From Silurus meridionalis (Eukaryota > Chordata > Actinopteri > Siluriformes > Siluridae), in NCBI RefSeq assembly GCF_014805685.1, contig NC_060892.1, positions 10,745,490 to 10,809,489 of the forward strand: a stretch of 64,000 nt of DNA, written 5' to 3'. Below the pieces are notes generated by a model, which was not told where the DNA came from, did not search any database, and worked only from the letters and a program-made list of their open reading frames with translations. This document shows positions 39,630 to 60,802 of the stretch, one piece after another. The first letter of the stretch is position 1. Each line of letters opens with the position of its first letter. The position numbers and the translations under genes are program-made.

Positions 39630-39759
39630 TCACACCTTAGCCTTGAGCCTGGATGAGCTGCCCTTTCCCATGGACCCCCTGCCTGTGGTGTCACCTCTCC
39701 TCTCTGGCCTGAGAACAGCTCCTAGAGGTGCCACCTCACACCTCATGGAGGATATATAC
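39630..39759 (+). promoter_or_regulatory. Promoter of second mesp gene: T-box / CSL / T-box / TATA
   Basis: TCACACCT at 39630-39637, TTCCCATG at 39665-39672 (complement CATGGGAA, fits the CSL consensus YRTGGGAA), TCACACCT at 39736-39743 inside GAGGTGCCACCTCACACCTC (39725-39744) and TATATAC at 39753-39759. The ATG is 75 bp after the TATA-like box. Same order as in the first mesp promoter. Confidence 0.65.
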
Positions 39760-39833
39760 AAGAACTCCACACTGCTCCAGCATTAGTTAGACTCATAGCC
39801 TCTCCTCAAGACCTTTCTTCACTCTAAGCAACC

Positions 39834-40659
39834 ATGGATGTCTCTAGCTCTCTTGTCCAGCTCCAGGATAACACAGAGTTTCTGTTTGACTGTGAAGGCC
39901 TCCTGGAGCAAAGCTTCTCTGCTTCTGATGCCGGCTACTACAGTGCCTGTAGCAGCCTCTCACCAGCTTCTTCCACCGATTCTTACTGTTTCTCTCCACC
40001 AACTTTCCATCCTGGAGCACGACAGGACAGCTTTCCAGAGAGTTTGCCTCTGAAGAACAACAGTGATCAAGAAGAAATGAAACATGGCAAGGTGGCAAAG
40101 AGGACCGGACGACCACGGTCAAAGTTCCCTGGGCTGAAGCGCCAGAGTGCCAGTGAACGAGAGAAGCTCAGGATGAGGGACCTGACCAAAGCATTGCAGC
40201 ACCTCAGGACCTACCTGCCTCCATCAGTGGCTCCTGCTGGACAGATGCTGACTAAGATTGAGACTCTGCGCCTCACCATCCACTACATTTCCTACCTGTC
40301 GGCTCAGCTGGAGCTCGGCAAGGAAGAGGCAGCGCATGGAAGTCCTTCAGCACCAATGCAGGCTCCAAACACTTCAGATTTCTATGGACAGAGCTTTAAT
40401 CAAGTGCCTCCTCAGACATCAAGCTTCTCCACACAGGAGATCTTCAGTATGCCTTACTCTCAGGTAGGTACATTGTCTTTATTATCTGCAAATAATAACC
40501 TAAGAATTGTGTTTATTCATTAAGAATTTATTTGTTCTAATTATGCCTAATATCTGTTTTATTTTTCAACAGAATGCAGAGAACAGCAGCCTGCCACCAT
40601 CTCCAGCTCAGGATTATTGGATTCCACAGCAACAATATTGTTATTATGAACAGTGCTAA
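39834..40659 (+). CDS. mesp: Mesoderm posterior bHLH factor, second of tandem pair
   Basis: Mesp-family transcription factor; role as for its neighbour. Exon 1 is 39834-40463 and exon 2 is 40573-40659 (phase 0, 238 residues). The ATG stands in ACCATGG, a strong start context. The acidic N-terminus (EFLFDCEGLLEQ, 15-26) and a Ser-rich stretch (36-54) differ from the first gene. A basic stretch (about 86-103) leads into the bHLH at about 101-160, nearly identical to the neighbour (REKLRMRDLTKAL, YLPPSVAP, LTKIETLRLTI, YISYLSAQL). The C-terminus carries DYWIPQQQYCYYEQC on the small second exon. The intron position matches the first gene, so the pair arose by tandem duplication of a two-exon gene. 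Likely the mespb type; the letter is uncertain. Confidence 0.9.
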
Positions 40660-40816
40660 CCACAATGGAGGACAATTTTATTGATATCTACAACTATTCA
40701 TTTGTGCAAAGTTGTTAATACAGCAAAGCTTGTAAATAGTGAATATTTTATATCCTTATTTATATTTTTGTATTTTTTACATTACATTATTTATTGATCA
40801 CAAAATATTTGTTATA

Positions 40817-40822
40817 AATAAA
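40817..40822 (+). terminator. Polyadenylation signal of second mesp gene
   Basis: AATAAA 158 bp after the stop codon. Confidence 0.65.
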
Positions 40823-40839
40823 ACAAAAAAAACACTATT

Positions 40840-42088
40840 TAAAAATATTATTCTGTGTTTTATTTTATCACGCTCTGTGGTCTAAAATTCTCTATGAGTT
40901 TCTTAAATTCCAATTTATAACCCAAGGCCAACACATCCTAATGACAGACAGGTGGGTGATGGGAATATCACATTGTAATTAGCACCTTGAAGGAAGGTCC
41001 CCTGGTGAGATAAAAATAAGACAAGCACAACAGTAAACTCATTCTCACCATGTAGCTCTTTTAATGCTGCTGGTCAGTAAACATGGGTTGATCACTGAAC
41101 CTAGCAGGACTCCACTCTGAAATGTGACTTAATATCTTGAGGTCCTGATGACCCAAATGTGGATTGCACAAAATGTGAACTCTGAAATCCAACCAGAGAG
41201 TTTCTTTTTGGGAGGTTCTTGGGAAATCTAAATGATTTACATAAACTTAAAGGGGATATTTAGGCAACTTTTTTTCCATTGCAGCTGCTCTGTTGGTGTC
41301 AATCTAAAGGTGTGGGACTGTCAGATTGAGGATGGGTCTTTAAAAACAGTGCAACTCCAAGGCGACAAGCCTGCAGCTGTTCACAGACAAAACACTTCCT
41401 TTGTCCATCTGTGCTGTGTGTCTCATCTACGTCCTGTTTTAGTTGCTTAGTAAAGGTTTTTGGCCATTATAAGCCATCAGTACAGAACAGCTTTACTGTA
41501 GCTTGGTATATATTTTAGTTACTGGATCAATACTGGAAAATGAACTTCTAAAAAATATTCTCCTTATTTAATGTGGTGACGATGTTGGAAAATGTTATCT
41601 AGAACATTAGACCAATATCACCCCTAGGTGTTTGATTGGATAGAGATTCTGTGACTGTGAAGGTTTTGATCATTTTCATTCTCAATAAACAATTCAGTGA
41701 GCCACTCAAATCAGTTTGCTCTGTTTCCTAAGAATAGGTGCTGTAGTAGAACAATATAGTAAAATAAAAAGAGTAAATTGTAGGAGGCAATTTTCAGCTT
41801 CAGTTAATGTTCATATCAACCGTTGAAAAAGGGGAAAATGCAAAATCAGTGATTTTGAGTCTGGCTTGGTTGTTAATGTCAAACAGGCTGGTTCAAGTAT
41901 TACAGACTGCTGATCGTATGGGGGTTTTCACATACAGCAGTCTCTAGAGTTTGACAGAATTATGCAAATTGAAATACATTTTGATGCAGAGGTCAGAGGA
42001 GAATGACCAGATAAGAAGGTTATAGTAACTTCTCATCACAAACATGGTATGCAGAAAAGCATCCATGATCCATGAATCTCGAAGCAGA
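40840..42088. other. Noncoding stretch after the mesp pair
   Basis: No gene or clear repeat recognised up to the transposon at 42091. Confidence 0.55.
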
Positions 42089-42090
42089 TA

Positions 42091-45000
42091 CACTGTAAAT
42101 TATTTGACTGTAAATTCACAGTAAATTACTGGCAACCAGTTGCATTACTTTCACGGGAAGGTACTGTATGTAACTTCACAGTAAATTACTGTCAAGTTGT
42201 TACTGTACTTTCACAGTATGTTACGGTGTCATTTTTACAGTAAAGACTTGTGAAATGACAGCTGCTTACTGTAACCTCACAGTAGTTAGGCCTTTGTATT
42301 ACTGTGAATTAGCAGTATGCTCCTGTAGTAATATGTGAAATTACAAGTAATGTCTTTTAGATTACTGTGATATAGCAGCATTATTCCATATAATAATTGC
42401 ATTTAGCTGTTATGTTACAGTTAATGTAATGCAATTTAGCATTAGTCTGCTGTAGAGTTACAGTGTACACTGTAATAGTCCTGGCTATACCAATGACTTA
42501 ACATTAAAACAATGTTAAATTTAAATAAACACAATCAAAAATTTCATACGTTTATTTCATACATTTATTACATACATACATTTATTTATTATTCAATGAC
42601 TATCTCGAAACGATTTTCCAGAACTGCTTATACTTTACTTTGAAGTTACTATTAAATTTCACCTTCTTGACCAATGAGGAGTTGCTATAAATTATAAAAA
42701 TGAATTTTAATTAGCTTAAGTTATTTTAAGTTTACTTTTATAATTAATAGCAACTCCTCACCTGTCAAAAAAATTTAAGTGAATTGTAATTTCAAGTTGA
42801 TTCAACTTCATTAAAATGTAATTGCAACAAGGCTTTTTACAGCGTAGTGTTTCTTTATTGAACAAAGAGACAATATAGAACATAGTAATTAGTAAAGTGC
42901 ATAACTGCCTAGCTAAACAAAGAACAAAATTTTGGATCACACTAGACTAACATCCATTCAAAATCAATATGTTTTCTTATGAGTGTACAGACTTGCTGGT
43001 TGATGAGTCCTTTCTGCTTCTTTGACTTTGTGCCTGTCTCCGGATTAATGCCCAAAAAGTGCCTATAAACAAAAAGGCAGAAAGAAAAACTGTTAGTTTC
43101 TTTCAAGTGGGATGAAAAAGTAGCCTTTAGTTGGTCAATGCTTTTGCAGTACAAAGCAAAACTAAAGTTTGCTCAGTTCGAACAAGGTGACATTACCTTG
43201 GTTCAGTTAAACCCCAAACATTTAAATAAATAATTTTTTAAATGGATTTTCTCCTCAATAAAATTTTTATCAATTTGCTTGAATTTGCTCCACCCAACAG
43301 GAATAATGTGCCAATGACATGGATCACAGAGTGCCTCGTAATGTATGCTTCAGTTTTGTCATTTTTACATTCTGACTTTCATAATTTGCAATGTGTCAAG
43401 TTGCATCTTTATATGGGATGTAACAGTATCAAAAATTCACAGTACAATAGTATTTCAGTATGATGACCTCGGTATGGTATTTATTGGACCATTTACAGGA
43501 AGGAAGACCATTTACATCCTTATATGCTAACAGTTTTTTATAACCTTTCTTACAGCTGTTGCAGTACTACATTGCACAAACAAAACTCTCAAAAAGCTCT
43601 TTCTTTTTTGGTCTGTGCTCAAAATGTCCCTGTTACCCATCTTAAGAAGATCTGCCCTGCTAATTTCATCAATGATGTTGCTTATGGTGGCCTCTTGGAT
43701 TCCAAGTTCTTTTAGTTTCTGACTTAAAATCATATAGGAATGAGACAGGCCAATTTCATGGGCATTTTGAAAGTCCTCAATGATTGTCTGTATTGTACTG
43801 GATGGTAGCAACAACTTGCCTTGTAATTTAAGATACAGAAGGGCAAGGTTTTGTAAATAGAGAGTTTCATCCACAGCAAATTCCCTTTCTGGCTCAGTAT
43901 CTTCCACAAGGAAAGTATCAGAACATGGCTGACTACACGGACTACTAGGCTCAGTAGGATCAGACACACATAACAAGGCGTGATCTAGATCTCTATGTTT
44001 CCTTGAAAAATGGGAGGCTAAAGAGGATGCAACGGTAAAGCTGCAATCACAACCTCTGACTGGTCATTTTATTTCTAAACCTTCTTGTATGTGTGACTTT
44101 AAATGTTTAATGAGGGACCTTAAGGTGTCACATGTAAATTTACAAAACTGAGCCACACATTTGAGGGGAGTTGCAAACCGCTTACGACGTTGCACAGATG
44201 ATCTATACCCTGTATGCTCTCTATACATATGAGATTTTAAAGCATTTGATTTGCGACATATCCGAGAGCATTCAGGTACACCGCAATGGTACATAAAGTC
44301 GGGAGCGTTACTATGCAGTTTTGAGTGTTGAATAAACTCAATAACTATCTGAGACACATGTTCACACAAACTAAATTTACAGTTGAACATTGTGTTCGAT
44401 TCAGTTTGAGAGAAAAAAAAAAATACAGGGCTAACCAGATTTAAAACTGATCTTGTTACTTAGGATATAGATAACAGACTGCCCTAATAACTCAAAGTTA
44501 ATATATTTGGTTCACACACATGAAAGTTACTAAACTGAACAACCTAAAAGTTAAAAAAAACATCTTAAACACATTAGTGAAAATATAAAACTAAGGGACA
44601 AGACAACTAGGGTGTCAACACTAAAATGAACGATGTGTGTAACTTAGTTAGAAAGCTCACCACCCCACTACTGCTCATAAATACAAACAAGATTATTAAA
44701 AGCCAATAATTATAAACATATAAATTAAGTTCAGCTAAAGATCACAGTAGGCTAACGTTCGTGTACTTGCAAACACAAGAGTTTAGCTTAGTGTAACAGT
44801 GAGAACACTGCAGCGCAGGCGCACATTTGTCAGTGGAATTTATCGGAGACAAACGAATTATTATTCTTTCTTTCTTTCTTTCTTTTTTTTATATTTAAAC
44901 ATTGACATGCGCACTTAATTTTTCATTTGACGAGACAGATAGCGGCTGCTCTGTACCGCTCTCACACACAGCTAAAGGCACAAGTCTGAAATGAATTTAC

Positions 45001-45753
45001 TTTTGCCCTAATCCACGACACTACAACCTGGTTTCACTGAAACCGGGCATATAACGTTCATTTTTCTAGCTGATAACAGCCGCCATAATGTCTAATTTAT
45101 ATACATCCAGGCCACAGAATAACGTTACCTCACAACATAATTCCCCAGTGGTTAACTTACCGCTGTGAGATGCTGTGGGAAGAACCTACAGTAAAGAAAG
45201 AGAGAACGTTGTAAGCACCAAGAAAAGCTTCAGTTAACAGATAATGTTATTTTTTAAAATAAGGCTTAAAATCTCACAGTACAGCACACTCAACACAGCA
45301 CACTCAACACTTAACACTTAACACAGTACACTCAACACTACCAACGTCTGTTCATTTCTTTCTTTTTTAAATTCCGCGGTCCTACACGAGTGTGTTAATC
45401 ACTAACAGCGCAACAACAAAACCTACAACAACGAAATTTGGCTGATACTTCATGCACTATCACATATATAAAAATAAAAATAAAAAATCAGTCATTTAAT
45501 TGACAAATGTGGACATTTTAAAACTTACCACTGAATCCGCAGAGATGAGAGAACTCAAAGATAGCGCCAGCGCGGGAGGAAAGTCACAGCCGCTTCCTGT
45601 AATTTCGCTGATGGCATTCTTTTTACAATAAAAGTCTCAACACTGCACTATATTGTGAAATATCACAGTTAATGCCTGTGAAATGCTAATAATGTAAGTT
45701 ACTGTGAAATATTACTGTTACATCTTGTGAAATCCCGGAAATTTTTTACAGTG
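42091..45753 (-). mobile_element. 3.66-kb DNA transposon with CACTGTAAA ends
   Basis: Starts CACTGTAAAT and ends TTTTTTACAGTG, its inverted form, flanked by TA at 42089-42090 and 45754-45755. The subterminal 300 bp at both ends repeat CACAGTAAATTACTG-like words in both orientations. Inside lies a minus-strand zinc-finger gene (43527-44390). It appears to have 5' exons near 45590-45540 (donor GTAAGT) and 45200-45171 (acceptor CTGTAG, donor GTAAGT), and perhaps a C-terminal exon at 43069-42942. I could not assign a superfamily. Confidence 0.65.
43527..44390 (-). pseudogene. Transposon-borne C2H2-type zinc-finger protein, stop-interrupted
   Basis: From the ATG at 44390 the frame encodes 108 residues with Cys/His finger-like groups (CGVPECSRICRKSNALKSH, CVAQFCKFTCDTLRSLIKH) and meets TGA at 44066-44064. 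The same frame then continues without a break to 43527. It begins with another finger (GCDCSFTVASSLASHFSRKH) and then a helical region (LQNLALLYLKLQGKLLLPSS) seen in multicopy fish proteins. The stop falls where the first Cys of that finger is expected (TGA for TGY). It may be a nucleic-acid-binding protein of the surrounding element, or a captured multicopy gene. No transposase catalytic motif was recognised. Confidence 0.55.
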
Positions 45754-45755
45754 TA

Positions 45756-46189
45756 GGCAATAAAAGATGACGACGTCAGGATCTATTCCTGTGTATAGGA
45801 AGGAACTTTTAAAGCAAAAGCATATCTAAGTATTTTAAACACCTACTGTATAACTCAGGTTTATGGTCCTGGAAAAGTAAAAATTAATATAACTAAATAT
45901 CAGTGCTCTGCATTTGTATATTAAAGCTGTAGTTTGTTTCTTTGCAATTCCCCTACTTATTGTTCATGAGAGTAAAAATGTCAGAGCAGAGTGATGTCAC
46001 AATTCCTCTTTTTATATTACTAATAAAGATGTTAAACTTAAAAAAAAAGGTGTTGATTACTTGTGTGATAGGTATGGAGTTGAGATAGCTGATCATGTTT
46101 TGGTTATACTTAAGCTTGTTTATTTCTGGTAATTAATATTTAATTTTCTTTCAGAGGTTTTGTGTTTATCTTTTAATCCTTCTCCTATT
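45756..46189. other. Noncoding stretch
   Basis: AT-rich, nothing recognised. Confidence 0.6.
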
Positions 46190-46425
46190 CTTGCAAGATT
46201 TGGCTTTTAAGTGTGGTTCCTCCCTTTTAAGTGTGGTTCCTCTCAAAGTTTCTTCCTCATACCATCTTAGAGTTTTTTCTTGCCACTTATCAGGGATAAA
46301 CACACATAATTCACTTATATTAAATGTTTTTTTGTTCTATGGTTCTTATGTTCTGTAAAGCTGCTTTGAGACAATGTCCTTTGTGAAAAGCACGATAAAA
46401 ATTAACTTGAGCTTGAACAAACTGT
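46190..46425 (+). mobile_element. Fish dispersed retroposon tail
   Basis: Second forward copy of the repeat at 23216-23452 (cagggataaacacaca ... aaaattaacttgagcttgaa). A 20-bp unit (cttttaagtgtggttcctcc) is tandemly duplicated at about 46205-46240. Confidence 0.6.
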
Positions 46426-47614
46426 AATTGCTGTGATACAAATAGAAACACAGCTTCAAATCTGTCCCTCAAGTTCAAGTAGAAACATATACACTTATAT
46501 TTACTTAGAAAATATTTTAGCATTTATTTTAGTAAGGAAAATACATCTGCCACAAATCACACATAAGTCATTATAGATTCTGTTGGTATAATAGTGCTTT
46601 CCCAAAAAATGCTAAGGCTAACTAACAATAGCTTTATTCCTAATATCTCAAGTGTTAATCTCAAGCTATATAGTGGGATAACTCTGACCCTGTAAACTAG
46701 TTGAATGCTAATACAAATAAAGTGTACAGAGTAAAAAATGGGTTTTAGATCTTATTCTCAAAACTGATACAATCTTGAGTTAAGAATTTAGATTTCTTTG
46801 CAGCTGCCAGATAATAAGCTAATATATCTCACTAATATTTCTATCAACGCTCTGCTAATTATGCTAATAACTTAAAAAAACAGAGTTAATTACGGTGCCA
46901 AAGTAACTGGATGTAATTCCCATCTTTGATAGACTCTAAAGGATTTGTGTAAAAGCTGTAAAATATTCTTTAAAACAGAAATACAACAAGTCTGGGTTTT
47001 TTTACACACCCATATTCAAAAATGCATTCTGATTATGTTTTTATATAATTTTTGTATCTAAGCATTGAACATTATCTATTACAAGTAATTTTTTTATACT
47101 TTGATTAAACTCTTGTCAAAACGAGCAGAATTATGCAAAGACTGTAAGCAGTTTCAACTCCAGTGGGATTTAAATTGTCAGGAATGATAATATATAATCC
47201 TAATTAATACCATTTGAGTTTTAAAATCTAACAAAATGGAAAAACACAATATTTCTTCATAACTATATAACTATATAACTAAATAACTATATATATTTAT
47301 ATACATAAAAAGTTGTTTGTTTCTTAATATTTCAAACTTCAGTATTATATTAATGAGAACTCTAATGCACAAGCAGTAAAGACAGCATACTTTGTACCCA
47401 AATCAACTATATGCAATTATTATTATAATAATAGTTGTAGTAGTAGTAGCATTTTTATTTTTTCTTGTTTTTAACATTTTCAGGTTTGTAATGCTCTATT
47501 TAATGTGGGGAAAAATACAATCTTGCATTGATGTTTTTATTGTTAAAAATATAAGGCATAGCCTTGCTAGTCCACTGATACCAGCCACACTTACTAATAG
47601 AAAAACAATTAAAG
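46426..47614. other. Noncoding stretch between transposon region and anpep 3' end
   Basis: AT-rich, no gene recognised. Confidence 0.6.
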
Positions 47615-47620
47615 TTTATT
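47615..47620 (-). terminator. anpep polyadenylation signal
   Basis: TTTATT on the plus strand is AATAAA on the minus strand, 120 bp beyond the anpep stop codon. Confidence 0.6.
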
Positions 47621-47739
47621 AGGAATTGCTGTTAATATGCTGGTATGTCTATAAGTTCTCTCCAAAATGTCGGCCCATTGATTCCTCTCCTGTAACTGTC
47701 CTGAATGGAGTTTGTAAGCCTGTTGAGGTGCTGTGCAGT

Positions 47740-58386
<10,647 letters not shown>

Positions 58387-58482
58387 GGTTGGTTTATCAG
58401 ATCTCCTGCTTTTTACACTAACAAGAAGATTCTAGCATAACAGAGCTGAAGGAAAAGTGTCATCTGCTAGAAAGTGGCATAT
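58387..58482 (-). promoter_or_regulatory. anpep: anpep 5' UTR with upstream splice acceptor
   Basis: On the minus strand TATCTTCACAG precedes 58482, a good acceptor, so the 96 bp before the ATG look like the end of a 5' UTR. A matching upstream noncoding exon may end at about 60224 (CACCTG then GTATGT), just inside a long CT tract. This is inferred from splice motifs only. Confidence 0.4.
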
Positions 58483-60300
58483 CTGTGAAGATAAATATGT
58501 GAAATATTAGATTATGAATATTATCTTTAAAAGTTTATTCACTTTTTATTCAGTGCATTCTGATAATAATTCATAAGAATTGAACAGGGAAAACATGTTA
58601 ATCTAAGATTCAGTTTAAAAGTAGATTAATATAAAAAAAAACTAAATGACTTACATAGTAACTTGTGAAAAATATTTTAGCCCACATAATAACTGCTAAA
58701 TTTTAAAACTGCTTTTAAACAACAGCTCATGCAGCTCTAATTTAATTATCTGCCTTTCTGTCTTCTATGTCAGAGCTCTTTAAATACATACATTTGTTTA
58801 AACAGTGCAGATGATATATCGTTAACCAGGTTATTAGTATGGTGTTGTCATTTTGTCATTGTCAAAGATGATTTTGTAATCTGGCATTGCATAGCACAGA
58901 CTAAAACAGAGAAGTTCAGCCCAGTAATAGCTCACACTTACCACATTCATCTGGCCTACACACAACTATGGAACAACGCTGATGAACTGAATCAAGCTGA
59001 ACACCACCATGACTCCACACATTATTTTTGGCCATAAATCCAATTCACACAATTGTTAGACAGGGTTTGTTTTATTTTGTGGTATTTTTGGCCCATTATT
59101 CATCTTTAGTAAATGTTTTTTCTCATCTGAGAAGCAGTGAATCCAGGGGCGATCCCATGAATGCCCGAGGAACACAGACTCCACACGATATTGACAGTCG
59201 CATAAGTTCAGGATCACCTAAAAACCCAAAAGCTGTAAGGTAGCACCGTTACCCATTTTCATAACAGCATTCAAAACCCGAAATATCACTGCATAAAAAT
59301 GAGCAACAGCACACATTCAGTTGCCCAAATCTGTTTTGACGTGACTAAACGAAACCATATTCATCCCAAAATCTGTCTGTGAAGCATGCACATGGCCTTC
59401 CATAAATCCATAAATCATTGCTTTTGTTCTCTCATAAACGATTAAAAATCGTTCAAAGGCGACATATGATTTGTTTTTAGACAGTGGTGAAAACTATGCA
59501 ACTGCGCAAGAGTTTGAAGTAAAGGAAACTTTGGTCAGTATCGTTTTAGATCATCTTGTAGTACGTTGTAGAATGTGACTTAAAATATAGGCACCATAAG
59601 ATGTTTCCTGAAAATAAATCAAAACAAATTGCTTCAAACGCTGCATGTTTTAATGATTGATGTTACATTGAGAGAGATATGGGCAAAAGGATGAATTGCA
59701 GATGCTGTGGTCTGGGAAATATGTGGGCAGTGAAACATTACCATCAGCACACACATAAAAAAAACTGCCTGGAACATGCAATATGTTTTATTAGCCTGCA
59801 GTCTGAAACACAGAGATAAGAATTGGAAACATCCTCCCAAGACTGAAGAAAGCTATCATTCTTAGTGATAAAGAATGTTAAAGTTCTTCATTATCTTGCT
59901 TTTTTATATTTTGATAACATACTGCAATAGGTCTTTGCCCATGCCTTGGACCAAGTGGTAACACTAAAGCTGTCAAATCTTTGGTTAAAAAGTCAAATTC
60001 TGTAATTCAGTTAGAAGCTGCATAGTGAAGTGTTTAGGGCATGTCCTGTTTCTACCTCATATGCTAAACTATTTATCAGCTGGACAATAGAAACATTCAT
60101 GGTTGTTGTAAAAGCATAACAAAAACAGTTTTTTAAAGAAAATAAAACCTGTATAAAAACAGAGGATTAAATTAATAAGTACAAAAACGTGTGTAATTTG
60201 AGGTAGAGAAAGAATAGTACATACCAGGTGTCCATGTTGAAAGCGTGCGCAAAAGAAAGAAGTGAAGACTGATGAAGCTAATGAGAAACACACGTTCTCT

Positions 60301-60363
60301 TCCCCCTCTCCCTCTTTCCTCTCTCTCTCGCTCTTCCCTCTCGTCTCTCTCTCTCTCTCTGTC

Positions 60364-60428
<65 letters not shown>
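60301..60428. repeat. (CT)n-rich tract
   Basis: About 128 bp of imperfect CT repeats, upstream of anpep on its strand. Confidence 0.9.
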
Positions 60429-60749
60429 ATACCTCTGATGTCTGGGTTAAGCAGGAGGTGGTGCCTTATTCAGATGTCTCACACACACTTACTGGTAGTT
60501 GTACGACCACCCCCCTAACTAAATAATACTATGTGCCACCATCTCCAGAGAAGCTAAACTTAGTATAACAAAAATGTCTTATTCAAAATAAATGAATTAA
60601 GCAAATGTAACATGTATAATTGTACAGAGTACATAGTACATAGTTACAAAGTACCAAATGTGTTATTAAAATCAGAGCTGACATACCACTTTTATAATTA
60701 TGGGGGTTATGTTGCTGTTAAAAAAAAAGGATATGTACACACTCACTTT

Positions 60750-60763
60750 CACACACACACACA

Positions 60764-60800
<37 letters not shown>
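60750..60800. repeat. (CA)n microsatellite
   Basis: About 25 CA units with one TA interruption. Confidence 0.9.
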
Positions 60801-60802
<2 letters not shown>

